This document shows, piece after piece, positions 1-8,807 of a DNA stretch of 64,000 nucleotides. Source of the stretch: JAAYAY01 sp964563135 (GTDB lineage: Bacteria; Planctomycetota; Planctomycetia; Pirellulales; Thermoguttaceae); contig CAZLWV010000019.1 of NCBI GenBank assembly GCA_964563135.1, forward strand, positions 9,599 through 73,598. The letters are read 5' to 3'. Below the pieces are notes generated by a model, which saw nothing but the letters and a program-made list of their open reading frames with translations, had not been told where the DNA came from and did not search any database. The position numbers were made by a program, and so were the translations under genes. The stretch's first letter is position 1. Each line of letters begins with the position of its first letter.

Positions 1-124
1 CCAGGATAGGACGTCGCATGGATTGGCGTGGGGGAGGTGTGGGATGGCCGGAGGAAGGAAACGGAACGAGCAGGATGACGCGGGCGAATCAACGGGGGAG
101 TCGGCAACAGGTTTCAGACTGGCG

Positions 125-2047
125 CTAAATCTGGTCCAGAAGGTCGATCCATCGCAGGATCGCGGCCAGATCGGGGTCCGCAAGTCCGCTGGCGGCCGCG
201 CCACACGGCACGACCACGACGGGCAAGCCGCCTTCCCGCAACAACTCGGCGGCCCGATCGAGCCTTTCTGCCAGCCTACCCTCGGACTGGCGACCGATCA
301 ACAGGCCAAACGGGCGGTCCGGCTCGTCGATCATGGGAGGGCCGGTCCAAGGAGCATCGAAAATGACACAACCGCCGAGATTCTCGCGTTGCAGCACGGC
401 GGCTCGCCACGCGAGGACCCCACCGCCTGACCGGCCTCCGACAACCAGACGCCTGGAATCGAGCGGAAAACGGTCGCGGCAGAGCCGCAGGGCATCCCTC
501 ACGAGTTCCACCTCGGTCGGGAGCCACCGTTCGGCAGACGACGGCTCGACGGTGGCAACGATCACCCCGCGGCTGTCGGCGTGCTGCTGCCAGGGCTGGA
601 CGCCCGACTTGTCGTCGGTCACCGAGCGCAGCCAGAGAAGGAGTCCGTGGGGCACGTCCTTCGAGTAGCCTTTGGGAAGGTAGGCCTCGATCCGGTTTTC
701 CCACTGGGGGAGCGTGAGGGAAATCTTGCGACCGGCCTGGGCCTCGGGATCGAGGCTACGGGCGGCCAGCTCATCGGGCAGGGCCGAAGGGGCCGCGGCC
801 AGCGCCAGTTCCAACTTCTTCCGCTCCCCGCCTCGCAGCAGGTCAAGGGTAACGTTTTCACCCGGTTTCTTTCTGGCGATCCGGCTGCGCAGTTCGGCGG
901 GGCCGGTCGCCGCTTGCCCGTCGAAAGCCACGATGACATCGCCGGGCAGGACACCTGCCTGGGCCGCTGGACTCTGCGGAACGACCAGGCGGACGGCAAG
1001 GCTGCCAGCAGTATTGGAGCCGGGCTCAAGCAGGATGCCGAGCAGCGGGCGGTGGTAGGGCTCGAGCCGGGCCGCAAGGGTGGCCTGGCAGGCAACAGTC
1101 TCTTGGCCGCGGCGGACGAGCAACTCGACCGTGTCGCCCGCGTAACGGGCGGCCAGCTCATACTTGACGTCGGCCGAGCGGGCGATGTTCCTGGCTCCGA
1201 TACGTACGATCCGGTCCCCTATTCTGAGCCCCGCCTTCTCGGCCGGCCCATTGGGGTGGACCGAGTGGATGATCGCCGGCCCGCTCATGGCCACGGAATT
1301 CTCGAGACCCATGCCGATATGGCCGGCCTGGAGATCGTCACCCGCTTTCAGACGCCCGGCCGCCAGCAGCAGCCGATCCGCGGGAACGGCAAACCCGATG
1401 CCTGAATCGTACCACTCGACGCCTGCCATCTCCTCGTCGGACATGGGCGACATGGGCACGAGCAGTCCGAGCACCGTGCCCTGGAGGTCGACGAGCGGGC
1501 CGCCGTAGTTGTTGGGAGAGATGGCCGCATCGGTCTGAAGGACTTTTCCCCAGATCCGATCCAGGGCACTGACGATCCCGACAGCCACGTTGGGCTGCTG
1601 CGGGTCGAACGCCTTGCCGACCGCGATGGCCCACTGGCCCACCCGGATCTGGTCGCGTGGGGCGAAGGCCGGGGGCGAGGGGGGCGGGCCCTCGACCTTG
1701 AGCAGCGAGATTTTCAGGGGGTGATCGGTGGCCACGAGCCTGGCAGCGCGTCGGCTGCCATCTTCGAACCGCACCAGGATCCCTGAGGGGGAGTGGGCAA
1801 AATTGATCGAGCTGGAAAGGACATGGCCTTCCGCGTCGATCACCAGTCCCGTAGTCGGGCCGTTGGCGACTGCGCGGCCTTCGATCTGGTCGGCACCGCC
1901 GACCGTCTCGATCTGGACGACCGCGGGAGCGACCGCGGCCACCGCATCGCGGAGGGCGGCCTGCGGGATACGGGCAGGCTCGCCGGCCGGGAGCATGGCA
2001 GCCAGGAAGACCCACACCAGGGCCATGGATCGAAGCGGAGGGATCAT
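125..2047 (-). CDS. Trypsin-fold/PDZ pseudoprotease with esterase-like C-terminal domain
   Basis: 640-residue secreted protein with a short N-terminal signal segment (residues 1-22), a degenerate HtrA-type trypsin domain (about 30-230), two PDZ domains (about 250-330 and 345-415) and an alpha/beta-hydrolase-like C-terminus (about 440-640). Aligned to the active paralogue two genes upstream, all three catalytic positions are changed: His to Ile81, Asp to Lys112, Ser to Tyr181 (SPNNYGGPL for NPGNSGGPL). The C-terminal domain keeps a GRSGG nucleophile elbow (Ser540), but the usual late catalytic His is not seen (CGAAASG near 615-621). I infer a regulatory, scaffolding or ligand-binding role. Its ATG overlaps the preceding stop as ATGA, so it is translationally coupled. 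It is the last gene of the operon visible here. Confidence 0.85.
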   Translation of the reverse strand: MIPPLRSMALVWVFLAAMLPAGEPARIPQAALRDAVAAVAPAVVQIETVGGADQIEGRAVANGPTTGLVIDAEGHVLSSSINFAHSPSGILVRFEDGSRRAARLVATDHPLKISLLKVEGPPPSPPAFAPRDQIRVGQWAIAVGKAFDPQQPNVAVGIVSALDRIWGKVLQTDAAISPNNYGGPLVDLQGTVLGLLVPMSPMSDEEMAGVEWYDSGIGFAVPADRLLLAAGRLKAGDDLQAGHIGMGLENSVAMSGPAIIHSVHPNGPAEKAGLRIGDRIVRIGARNIARSADVKYELAARYAGDTVELLVRRGQETVACQATLAARLEPYHRPLLGILLEPGSNTAGSLAVRLVVPQSPAAQAGVLPGDVIVAFDGQAATGPAELRSRIARKKPGENVTLDLLRGGERKKLELALAAAPSALPDELAARSLDPEAQAGRKISLTLPQWENRIEAYLPKGYSKDVPHGLLLWLRSVTDDKSGVQPWQQHADSRGVIVATVEPSSAERWLPTEVELVRDALRLCRDRFPLDSRRLVVGGRSGGGVLAWRAAVLQRENLGGCVIFDAPWTGPPMIDEPDRPFGLLIGRQSEGRLAERLDRAAELLREGGLPVVVVPCGAAASGLADPDLAAILRWIDLLDQI

Positions 2048-3111
2048 TGGCGGGGCTCCTTTCCGTCGGCCGAGAGCTGGACGTCGAGGAGCTGCCGGTC
2101 GCGAAGGACGGTCACGCGGACGACTTCGAAACGATCGCGATATTGCAGTTCGTCGAGAAATGCCCGGCAGGAAGGGACAAGGCCGTCGTCGAGAAACACG
2201 ATGAGGTCGTCGGGCCGCAGTCCGGCCCGGCCGGCCGGCGAATCGGCGATCACCGCGTCCACGTAGGGCGGAGTGCGGGGGACGACATCGGGCACGAGCA
2301 CCAGTCCCAAGGCCGCGGGCGTGAGCGGCCTGGCGGCCTTGGGGCGTCCGTGGTCCTGGCCGGCGACAACCTGCTGGCCGGAGAGGATGGCCTGGACAGA
2401 CGGCCGCATCTGGTCGACCGGCAGGACGTAGTTGATCCAGGTATTGTTGCGGCTGTTCTGCAGTTCTTTTCCGAGCATGCCGAGCAGACGGCCGTCTTCG
2501 GCGACCAGGGCGCCGCCGGCGGCCCCGGGATTGCTGGTCACGGCGTCGAGGACATAGACCTTCCCCTTGTACGGGATGGCGAAGGCGCCGCGCCGGGCAT
2601 CGAGATCCGTGACGATCGAGATCACACCGTGCTGCACGGTGACCGGCTCATTGCCGGTTGCCACGCCGAACATGTTGCTCAAGGCCAGGACGGGCATTCC
2701 GATTTCGCCCTGGGCCGCAGTGTCGAGATGGAGAAACGGCAGCGATTGAGCTTCCAGCTTGAGAACGGCCACGTCGAGCCGCGCGTCGGCTCCGAGCAAC
2801 CTGGCATCGAACCGGCGGCCGTCATGGAGCACCGCGCCGAGCGCGGGCGTATCGAGCACGGTGCTGTAGGCCGTCAGGATGTGCCCCTCGGCCGATATCA
2901 GGAACCCCGACTGGTAGGCCTCGAGGCCGCGATAGCCTCCCGCGCCGTAGATCTTGACCATGGCAGGCAGGACGGTCTGGAGGGTTTCTGCGATCGGCGA
3001 CTGGCCCTGTGCGCGGCCGGACGCCGCAGCCGCGCAGAGGGCCAAGAGGGCGCCCGCGAGACACGGGAGCGCGCTGGCAGGATTTGGTCGGGCTCGTCGT
3101 TTGAAAAACAT
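2044..3111 (-). CDS. Trypsin-fold pseudoprotease with C-terminal PDZ domain
   Basis: 355-residue secreted protein: basic N-terminus and signal peptide (about 1-36), degenerate trypsin-like domain (about 40-240), PDZ domain (about 265-350). The Asp of the triad is present (LDVAVL, Asp113), but the His position is Ser83 (LTAYST against LTNFH in the active paralogue) and the nucleophile is Ala198 (NPGAAGGAL). Peptide-bond hydrolysis by the usual mechanism is therefore not expected. The ATG at 3111 is chosen because it precedes the signal peptide and lies 8 bp after the upstream stop. A longer reading would run into the upstream gene. It overlaps the following gene by 4 bp. It may bind unfolded or envelope proteins through the PDZ domain (inference). 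Confidence 0.85.
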   Translation of the reverse strand: MFFKRRARPNPASALPCLAGALLALCAAAASGRAQGQSPIAETLQTVLPAMVKIYGAGGYRGLEAYQSGFLISAEGHILTAYSTVLDTPALGAVLHDGRRFDARLLGADARLDVAVLKLEAQSLPFLHLDTAAQGEIGMPVLALSNMFGVATGNEPVTVQHGVISIVTDLDARRGAFAIPYKGKVYVLDAVTSNPGAAGGALVAEDGRLLGMLGKELQNSRNNTWINYVLPVDQMRPSVQAILSGQQVVAGQDHGRPKAARPLTPAALGLVLVPDVVPRTPPYVDAVIADSPAGRAGLRPDDLIVFLDDGLVPSCRAFLDELQYRDRFEVVRVTVLRDRQLLDVQLSADGKEPRQ

Positions 3112-3119
3112 GGTTTGTC

Positions 3120-4850
3120 TTACCCGGGCGGCTCGATCTTGAGTACCGTGAACGGCTCGTCGCCGCAGAACACTTCGATCCGGCCGGGGATCAGGGTTGC
3201 CTCGCGGTGGTCGGAGAAGCGAATCTCGCAGGGATCGGCGGCCGTATCGGACCACATCTCCAGGCCGACCAGCCGCGCCCCCTTGGAGTCGTAGTAGAAC
3301 CATACCTCAAGCTCTTGCCGGATCGCGACGATCACGTCGGCCGGTTCCTCCAGACCGGGAAAGGGGGCCGTGCCCAGGTAGGAGACGTCGCCGAATGCCT
3401 CCACACTGGTTGTGGCCAGATAGCGCCAGAGGTACAGGGCGGGGAGCAGCCCACCGCTTCCTTCCGGAAGGAGGTTTTCGGTCAGTTTGCCGCCGGCCGT
3501 CCAGACGAGCCGGTTCTCCGGGAGGGTCAGGGAGCAGCCTTCCGCAGTGATTTCCAGCTCGAAGGGGGAATCGGCCCCGGTCTTGCCAGCCAGTTTCCAG
3601 GTGCCGCTCTGCTGGTCGGGGGCACGCCTGGCCAGCCAGGCCTGGAGCACTCGGCTACGGCTGAGCCGATTGAAGTGGTAATTGGCGAAGCCCGTGCGTT
3701 TTTCGAAATGCTTCGCAACGATCTCGGGCATGTCCGGGGCAGGCGTCTGGCTTTCCTGGTCGCTCTCGTTTGGGGGCGGGATCTCCTGCGGCTGTTTCTT
3801 CTTTTCCGGTTCCCTTTTGGGGATCGGCATCGGGTCGGTCGGAGAGCTTTCGAGTTTCTCGAGGAGTTCGCCTTCGGCATGAACCCCGGCCATGCGGACA
3901 AGCACGTCCCGACGCTGTCCCTCGCGGCGATAGCTGAGCGGGACACGCCATCCCTTGGGAAGGGTGCCGAGGATGTTTTTCAGTCCGTTGGGAGTCGTTA
4001 CGGGGCGTCCGGCAAGGGCCACGATCTCGTCGTCGTAGCGCAGGCCTCGCCGATAGGCGTCGGAAGTCTCGAGGATATCGGTCACGACGACGCGGCGGTC
4101 TTCATCGAAACCGACGGTTGCGCCGAGCGTTGCGTGGTCGACGATCCGCCCGGCGCGCAGGGATCCGAGGAAGTTCTTGGCCTGGTTGATCGAGATTGCA
4201 TACCCGGCGCCCACATGGACGCGGCCACGTTTTTCGAACGACCCCCGGCCGACGATTCCAATCAGCCGCCCTCCCGAGTCGAACAACGGTCCGCCGGAGT
4301 TTCCGGGGTTGATCGAGGCATCGGTCTGAAGGCAGTCTGCGTATTCGAGCAGCGTTCCGGAAGGCTCCTGATAGCGGTGCAAGCCCGATATGATTCCGCA
4401 GGTGACGGTGGGCTGGAAGTCGGCGGCGAGCATGAACGGATTGCCCATGACGAAGGCCGCATCCCCGAGGTTGACGCCGTCGCTATCGCCGAGGGTGGCG
4501 GCGGGGAAGTCGTTTCGTCCGAGGAGCTGGATCAGGGCCAGATCGCCCACCGGATCGATGCCCACGAGCACCGCGTCGTACAGCCGCCCGTCGGGCAGGC
4601 CGCACTTCATCCACTCTCCGCACGGACGGGCCACATGGAAATTCGTGAGCGCGAACCCGTCGGCAGAAATCAAGACACCGGAACCACCTCCTTCACCTTT
4701 GGTATCGAACACGGCCACGACGGATTGCCTGGTGCGCTCGATGAGCGCGATGCGATCGGCTTGCGTCTTGCGCGGTGACGAATCGACAGGAGCGGCCGCG
4801 CCGGCCGCGGCAAGGGAAAGCAAGAGGATGCCACGAGCGAGCACGGTCAT
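3120..4850 (-). CDS. HtrA/DegP-like serine protease, catalytically intact, PDZ domain
   Basis: 576-residue exported trypsin-family protease. A signal peptide (about 1-20) is followed by a trypsin-like domain with an intact triad: His72 in LTNFHVA, Asp103 in GDLALI, Ser185 in NPGNSGGPL. A PDZ domain follows (about 245-330), then a proline/charged linker and a C-terminal domain of about 200 residues I do not recognise. The expected role is periplasmic protein quality control or regulated proteolysis. It is the first and only apparently active member of three consecutive trypsin-fold genes. The start overlaps the upstream stop as ATGA, and the next gene starts 8 bp downstream. The C-terminal extension makes it longer than typical DegP and suggests a specialised substrate or partner. 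Confidence 0.88.
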   Translation of the reverse strand: MTVLARGILLLSLAAAGAAAPVDSSPRKTQADRIALIERTRQSVVAVFDTKGEGGGSGVLISADGFALTNFHVARPCGEWMKCGLPDGRLYDAVLVGIDPVGDLALIQLLGRNDFPAATLGDSDGVNLGDAAFVMGNPFMLAADFQPTVTCGIISGLHRYQEPSGTLLEYADCLQTDASINPGNSGGPLFDSGGRLIGIVGRGSFEKRGRVHVGAGYAISINQAKNFLGSLRAGRIVDHATLGATVGFDEDRRVVVTDILETSDAYRRGLRYDDEIVALAGRPVTTPNGLKNILGTLPKGWRVPLSYRREGQRRDVLVRMAGVHAEGELLEKLESSPTDPMPIPKREPEKKKQPQEIPPPNESDQESQTPAPDMPEIVAKHFEKRTGFANYHFNRLSRSRVLQAWLARRAPDQQSGTWKLAGKTGADSPFELEITAEGCSLTLPENRLVWTAGGKLTENLLPEGSGGLLPALYLWRYLATTSVEAFGDVSYLGTAPFPGLEEPADVIVAIRQELEVWFYYDSKGARLVGLEMWSDTAADPCEIRFSDHREATLIPGRIEVFCGDEPFTVLKIEPPG

Positions 4851-6043
4851 TTCAGCAGTTTCGCCTCCGCGAGGATCAGGTGGTCGCCCACGTCGAGGTC
4901 GGAACCGAAATCCACCACGATGGTCAGCGACCCGGCACCTTGCAGGTCGAGCTCGATGGGCCGGGCCGTGTCGGTTCCGGCAATCGTTGCCTGGAAGAGG
5001 ATGCGGTCGTCTGCGAGGATCTTCAGATCGACGTTGCCTCGCGGCCGAAGGCGATCATCGATGCCGGCCAGCGCCTGGAAGCGTTTGAAAGGCTGGTCCA
5101 GACGGTAGGTGATCTCCGTGCGGCTGTGGAGGGCGAGGCCCCGCCGGTAGGAGACTCCGTCGAGCACCAGCGGGCCCGAGTCGAGGGCCGCATCGACCCG
5201 AGGGCGATAGAGCTTCTCCAGCGAAGGCAGCGCCGCCTGGCGTCCGAAGTAATGCGTCCACTCCGAGGCCTGGGCCTCCAGATCGCTCAGGAATACCAGG
5301 CCGGTTCCGGCCAGCTCGATGGCAGTGACCGCTTCGAGCGGCAGAGAAACAGGGACTGCCGCGATTGTCTCGACCGAAAGCTGGCCGGTGGAGGACAATT
5401 CGACGCGACGGGCCGCCCAGACGGAGCCGGCATCGTCGCGAATCCGGGCGACCGGCTCGCGGCTATCCGCGCTCCGCGGATGGTAGTAGCGGACCGCGAA
5501 CACCTTGCCTCGCCGCACCGGCACCACCTCGCCATCGAGCTGGAAGTCGATTTCGTCGGCTCGCACCTGGCGAACGATTCCCTCCAGGTAGTCGAGCGTT
5601 TGTCCGCTGACGACGACGAGCAGATCCTGGTTGCTCTGCCGGGCGAGGATCTCCTGCCAACGTTTTTCCAGGTTGGGCGCGGCATCCCGGAAACGGACGT
5701 GGTCGACGGAAGCCCGCGGCAGCTTGAGCGTTTCAGGGCGGGCTGCCGTGACGCTTGCCTCACCCGATTCTTCCAGATACGATCGGGCCGCGATCAGGGT
5801 GCCATCGGTCAGGGTGATCCAGATGGATTCCGGCCGGATCGAGGGGACGACCGGCTGGCTCGGCACGACGGAGAGCAACTGGGCCAGATCAAGCCTTTCC
5901 TCCCGCTGACCGGTGTGCATCACGATCGCATGCTCGTCCCAGGCGCTGAAGGTGCCGCGGATCTGACGGCCGTCGATCGTCTTTGCCGTGAACTGCGGCG
6001 GCGCCACCAGGCTTGCCGCCACGAGGGCTGCCAACAGGTTCAT
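4847..6043 (-). CDS. Secreted protein with C-terminal NPCBM carbohydrate-binding-like domain
   Basis: 398-residue exported protein. The signal peptide starts at the ATG at 6043 (MNLLAALVAASLVA), preferred over upstream in-frame codons because it gives an ATGA overlap with the preceding gene and places the leader at the N-terminus. Residues about 25-110 look like repeated small beta modules built around 'DG..I.G' phrases. The last 140 residues match the NPCBM/NEW2 pattern (YRRGLALHSRTEITYRL, then FQALAGIDD, then DFGSDLDVGDHL near the end). NPCBM modules usually bind carbohydrate or sit on glycoside hydrolases and proteases. No catalytic domain is seen here. The context suggests an envelope or polysaccharide-associated role next to the protease genes. 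Confidence 0.8.
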   Translation of the reverse strand: MNLLAALVAASLVAPPQFTAKTIDGRQIRGTFSAWDEHAIVMHTGQREERLDLAQLLSVVPSQPVVPSIRPESIWITLTDGTLIAARSYLEESGEASVTAARPETLKLPRASVDHVRFRDAAPNLEKRWQEILARQSNQDLLVVVSGQTLDYLEGIVRQVRADEIDFQLDGEVVPVRRGKVFAVRYYHPRSADSREPVARIRDDAGSVWAARRVELSSTGQLSVETIAAVPVSLPLEAVTAIELAGTGLVFLSDLEAQASEWTHYFGRQAALPSLEKLYRPRVDAALDSGPLVLDGVSYRRGLALHSRTEITYRLDQPFKRFQALAGIDDRLRPRGNVDLKILADDRILFQATIAGTDTARPIELDLQGAGSLTIVVDFGSDLDVGDHLILAEAKLLK

Positions 6044-7089
6044 TCGCGCTCGTTCTCCGTTCCGGCCAGCCGCCGGAAGTACTGTTCGACTGCCTCCCGG
6101 TAGTGGGCGGGAAACTCCCGGCCGATCTGCTGAAGGGCCGCCTCTCGCTGCTTGGGGGGCATGTTTCCCCATCCGCTCTGGTCGCCGATGTTTTTCTTGG
6201 TCACCTCGCCGGCACCCTTGCCGGGCAGGAAGCGGCTGTCGGGGGCCGGTTGCCCGATCTGGCTGCTGCTCGGCGAGCCGCTCTGCTGCCCTTGCTGTTG
6301 TTGTTGCTGCGCCTTCTCGATCAACTTGTCGAGCGAGTCGATCACCCCGCTTTCGATCTCCTGGACCTTCTTGTCGGCCCGACCGAACTGGAGCCGGCGG
6401 CGGATGTCGTCCATCCGCCGCGCGATATGGTCCAGAGAGTCGGGCTCGAGGCTCGCCAGATCGGAACGCATTAGTTCCGCAATCGCCAGGTAGCGCCGCG
6501 GAACGTACTGTGAACCGGCCAGAAGCATCTGGAGCGACTGGAGTGCCGGCTGTTTCTGCAGCAGCCGCTGCTGGGCGACAGCCTGGTAGAACAGAAGCCC
6601 TGCCGGATCCGCGACGGCGTCGGTTGTCAGGCCGTCGAGGTATTCGAAGGCCTCGTCGTAGAGCTGCTGCTGGACGGCCCAGCGGCCGAGATAGAGCCGG
6701 CAGTTGTTGCGGACCAGTTGCGGCGTGCTGGAATCGGCGAGCCAGCCGGCATCCGGGGCGGTACGAACGACGGACTCGGCGGCGAGGGAATCGAGCATGC
6801 CGGCCACGCGGGAATCGGCCAGAGCGAAGGTGGCGACCAGATAGTCCAGCCGGTCGAGGACCGTGGGAGGTTCGGCAGCCGGCCACTCTCCGGCGACGCG
6901 CTCGCGAGTTTCAGCGTTGGCACTGGTCGACTCGAGCCAGGCGAGCACCTGGGCCCGGAGTTCGCCCCACTCGGGTGGTTTCCAGGTGGCCGATCCGGCC
7001 AGCGGATCCGGCGGGGTGGTGCCGTGCGACGCACCGCCGACGAGCAGAAGCAGGGCTCCAATCGCGATCGAGCAGACGATGCGTTTCAT
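6040..7089 (-). CDS. Secreted helical-repeat protein with Gln-rich coiled coil, function unknown
   Basis: 349-residue exported protein with a signal peptide (about 1-23). It is predicted to be mostly helical, with TPR-like repeats between about residues 90 and 210 (YLGRWAVQQQLYDEAFEYLDGL, LLFYQAVAQQ). A coiled coil follows, with a run of six Gln inside a Gln/Ser-rich linker (about 255-285). The C-terminal 60 residues are conserved-looking (GDQSGWGNMP, then REFPAHYREAVEQYFRRLA). I recognise no catalytic motif. It overlaps both neighbours by ATGA junctions, so it is co-translated with the coiled-coil protein upstream and the NPCBM protein downstream. A scaffold within an envelope complex is plausible but unproven. 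Confidence 0.75.
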   Translation of the reverse strand: MKRIVCSIAIGALLLLVGGASHGTTPPDPLAGSATWKPPEWGELRAQVLAWLESTSANAETRERVAGEWPAAEPPTVLDRLDYLVATFALADSRVAGMLDSLAAESVVRTAPDAGWLADSSTPQLVRNNCRLYLGRWAVQQQLYDEAFEYLDGLTTDAVADPAGLLFYQAVAQQRLLQKQPALQSLQMLLAGSQYVPRRYLAIAELMRSDLASLEPDSLDHIARRMDDIRRRLQFGRADKKVQEIESGVIDSLDKLIEKAQQQQQQGQQSGSPSSSQIGQPAPDSRFLPGKGAGEVTKKNIGDQSGWGNMPPKQREAALQQIGREFPAHYREAVEQYFRRLAGTENERE

Positions 7090-8807
7090 CGGTTTCTCGC
7101 GGCTTCCAGATCGGAGGTGATTCGATAGACCCGCTCCTGGCGCTGGGCGAGGTGGATGAGGGCCTCCAGGAGTTCGGGCGTTTCCGCGTGCCGGCCCGAG
7201 ATCATCTTGCCGTAGCGTTGCGTGCGGTCGTTGACCCGCAACTGCAAGGCACGGATGAGGCGAAATTCGGCCAGGAGATCGACGATCGCCGGATCCTGGG
7301 GCGTGCCCGGTTCTCCCTGCTGGGCGTCCTGGCGGCGTTGTTCCGCTTGCTCCATAGCCTGACGCACCGCTGCGAGCATCTCGTCGAGCGCCGTGATGAT
7401 GTCGGTTTCGATCGCCAGCGTCACGTCGCCCACGCTGGCCTTCGCCAAGCGGGCGACGACCTGCTGCATGTCCTCGCGGGCCTGAGAAAGGGTCTCGGGC
7501 ATTGCCACCGCGGAGCCATCTTCGCGCAGGAGCATGAGGGCCTTGTCGGCCTCGAGCACGATTTCCGCCTCCCGAGAACTCAGACGCCCGGCCTCGATCT
7601 CCTGCTCGTGCGAGAGGGCGTCGGCCGAGGCCTTGTCGAGCCGCTCGGTTCCCTCATACACGTCGCGCTGCATTTGGAGCATTTTGATCAGACGGCCTTC
7701 GAGGGCCACCAGGACCTGCTCAATCTCTTCCTCCCGCAACTGGCGGAGGATCCGTTCCAGGTCGGCTTTGGCCTGCTGAAGCTCGCGGATCGCTTCCTCC
7801 TGCTCGCGACCGGCACCGTGCCACTCGGCTTTCTCAAGTTGCTCCCGGGCCTGCTGCATGCGGCGTTTGGCCGCCTCCAGCCGCTCTCGTGCGGGGTGCG
7901 CCTGCGGGGACTCCGGCTGGGCGGATGGCTGCGACTGGCCGGGTTGCCCCTCGGCCCCCGGCGATTGCTGCGGCGTGTTCTCCTGCCCGGGCGTAGCGGG
8001 ACGGGAGGGGGGGGCCTGCGGACGATCGTGTGCGGGACGGGCACTGTCTCCCTCGGGCCTGGTGCCTTCGGCCGGTTCCGCTCGTCCCGCCTGGGAGTCG
8101 GGCGATTTCTCTGCTGGATCGCCGGGCTCTTCCGCTTCGGGCTTGTCGCCCGCACGGTCCTGGTCGCCCGCCGCGGGGAGAGTTGATTCGGGATCTTCCT
8201 CTTCGTTCTTGCGGATCTCGTCGGCCAGGCGACCCGTCTGCTGGCCGAGTGCGTCCTGCTCGCGGGAAAGCCCCTTGGGCTGCCCCGCTGCGCTGGAGGT
8301 ACGGGCCTGGAGGCTTTTTTGCTGGTTGATGATCTGGTTGAGCTGGTGCAGGTACTGGCGGATACGGGCTTTTTCGGAGGCCAGTCGGCTGGAGCGGTTT
8401 TCGCTGAGCAGCAGTTTGAGCAACTCATCGAGGTCGGCCTCCAGTTTATCCTGGGTTTCGAGCGCCTTGGCCAACTCGTCTTTGGAGAGCTGGTCGACAA
8501 GTGAGGCAAACTGAACTCCGATCAGCCGCTGCTTGCTCTCGGCCACCGCCTTGGTGAGCAGCGCTGCCCGAGCCGGATCGCTGGCGGCCGTCAGTTCCGA
8601 CATCCGCAGCAGGATCTGTTCAAGGCGCTCGTATTTCTGGGCGACCTGCCGCTGGCGCTCGGCCAGTTGAGCCGCAGGGTCTTCCGCAGGCTGGGCGCTC
8701 CACCCGTTCTGCGCAGCCGGGAGCAGCAGAGCGACCGCTGCCGCCAACAGCAGGGGGGCCCAGCGGTCTCTGCAAGAGCGGGTCATCTTGAAATCGCACA
8801 GCGCCAT
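7086..8807 (-). CDS. Secreted long coiled-coil protein, function unknown
   Basis: 573-residue protein with a hydrophobic leader (about residues 15-35). Coiled-coil segments (about 45-165 and 300-480) flank a low-complexity Pro/Gln/Glu/Ser-rich linker (about 175-300). The start codon follows the upstream stop directly (TGAATG). A second ATG seven codons in (MTRSC) would bring the leader closer to the N-terminus and is an alternative. No enzyme motif is visible. The position directly after the DUF4175-like membrane protein, and the matching low-complexity/coiled-coil style, suggest that it extends or partners that protein in the periplasm (inference). Confidence 0.75.
   Translation of the reverse strand: MALCDFKMTRSCRDRWAPLLLAAAVALLLPAAQNGWSAQPAEDPAAQLAERQRQVAQKYERLEQILLRMSELTAASDPARAALLTKAVAESKQRLIGVQFASLVDQLSKDELAKALETQDKLEADLDELLKLLLSENRSSRLASEKARIRQYLHQLNQIINQQKSLQARTSSAAGQPKGLSREQDALGQQTGRLADEIRKNEEEDPESTLPAAGDQDRAGDKPEAEEPGDPAEKSPDSQAGRAEPAEGTRPEGDSARPAHDRPQAPPSRPATPGQENTPQQSPGAEGQPGQSQPSAQPESPQAHPARERLEAAKRRMQQAREQLEKAEWHGAGREQEEAIRELQQAKADLERILRQLREEEIEQVLVALEGRLIKMLQMQRDVYEGTERLDKASADALSHEQEIEAGRLSSREAEIVLEADKALMLLREDGSAVAMPETLSQAREDMQQVVARLAKASVGDVTLAIETDIITALDEMLAAVRQAMEQAEQRRQDAQQGEPGTPQDPAIVDLLAEFRLIRALQLRVNDRTQRYGKMISGRHAETPELLEALIHLAQRQERVYRITSDLEAARNR

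Noticed and set aside
3207..4778. Long open frame on the plus strand opposite the active protease
   Set aside because: Antisense shadow of a GC-rich gene; no protein-like motifs, and the minus-strand gene has intact family residues.
5988..8186. 732-codon plus-strand open frame
   Set aside because: Arg/Pro/Gly-rich antisense shadow spanning several minus-strand genes.
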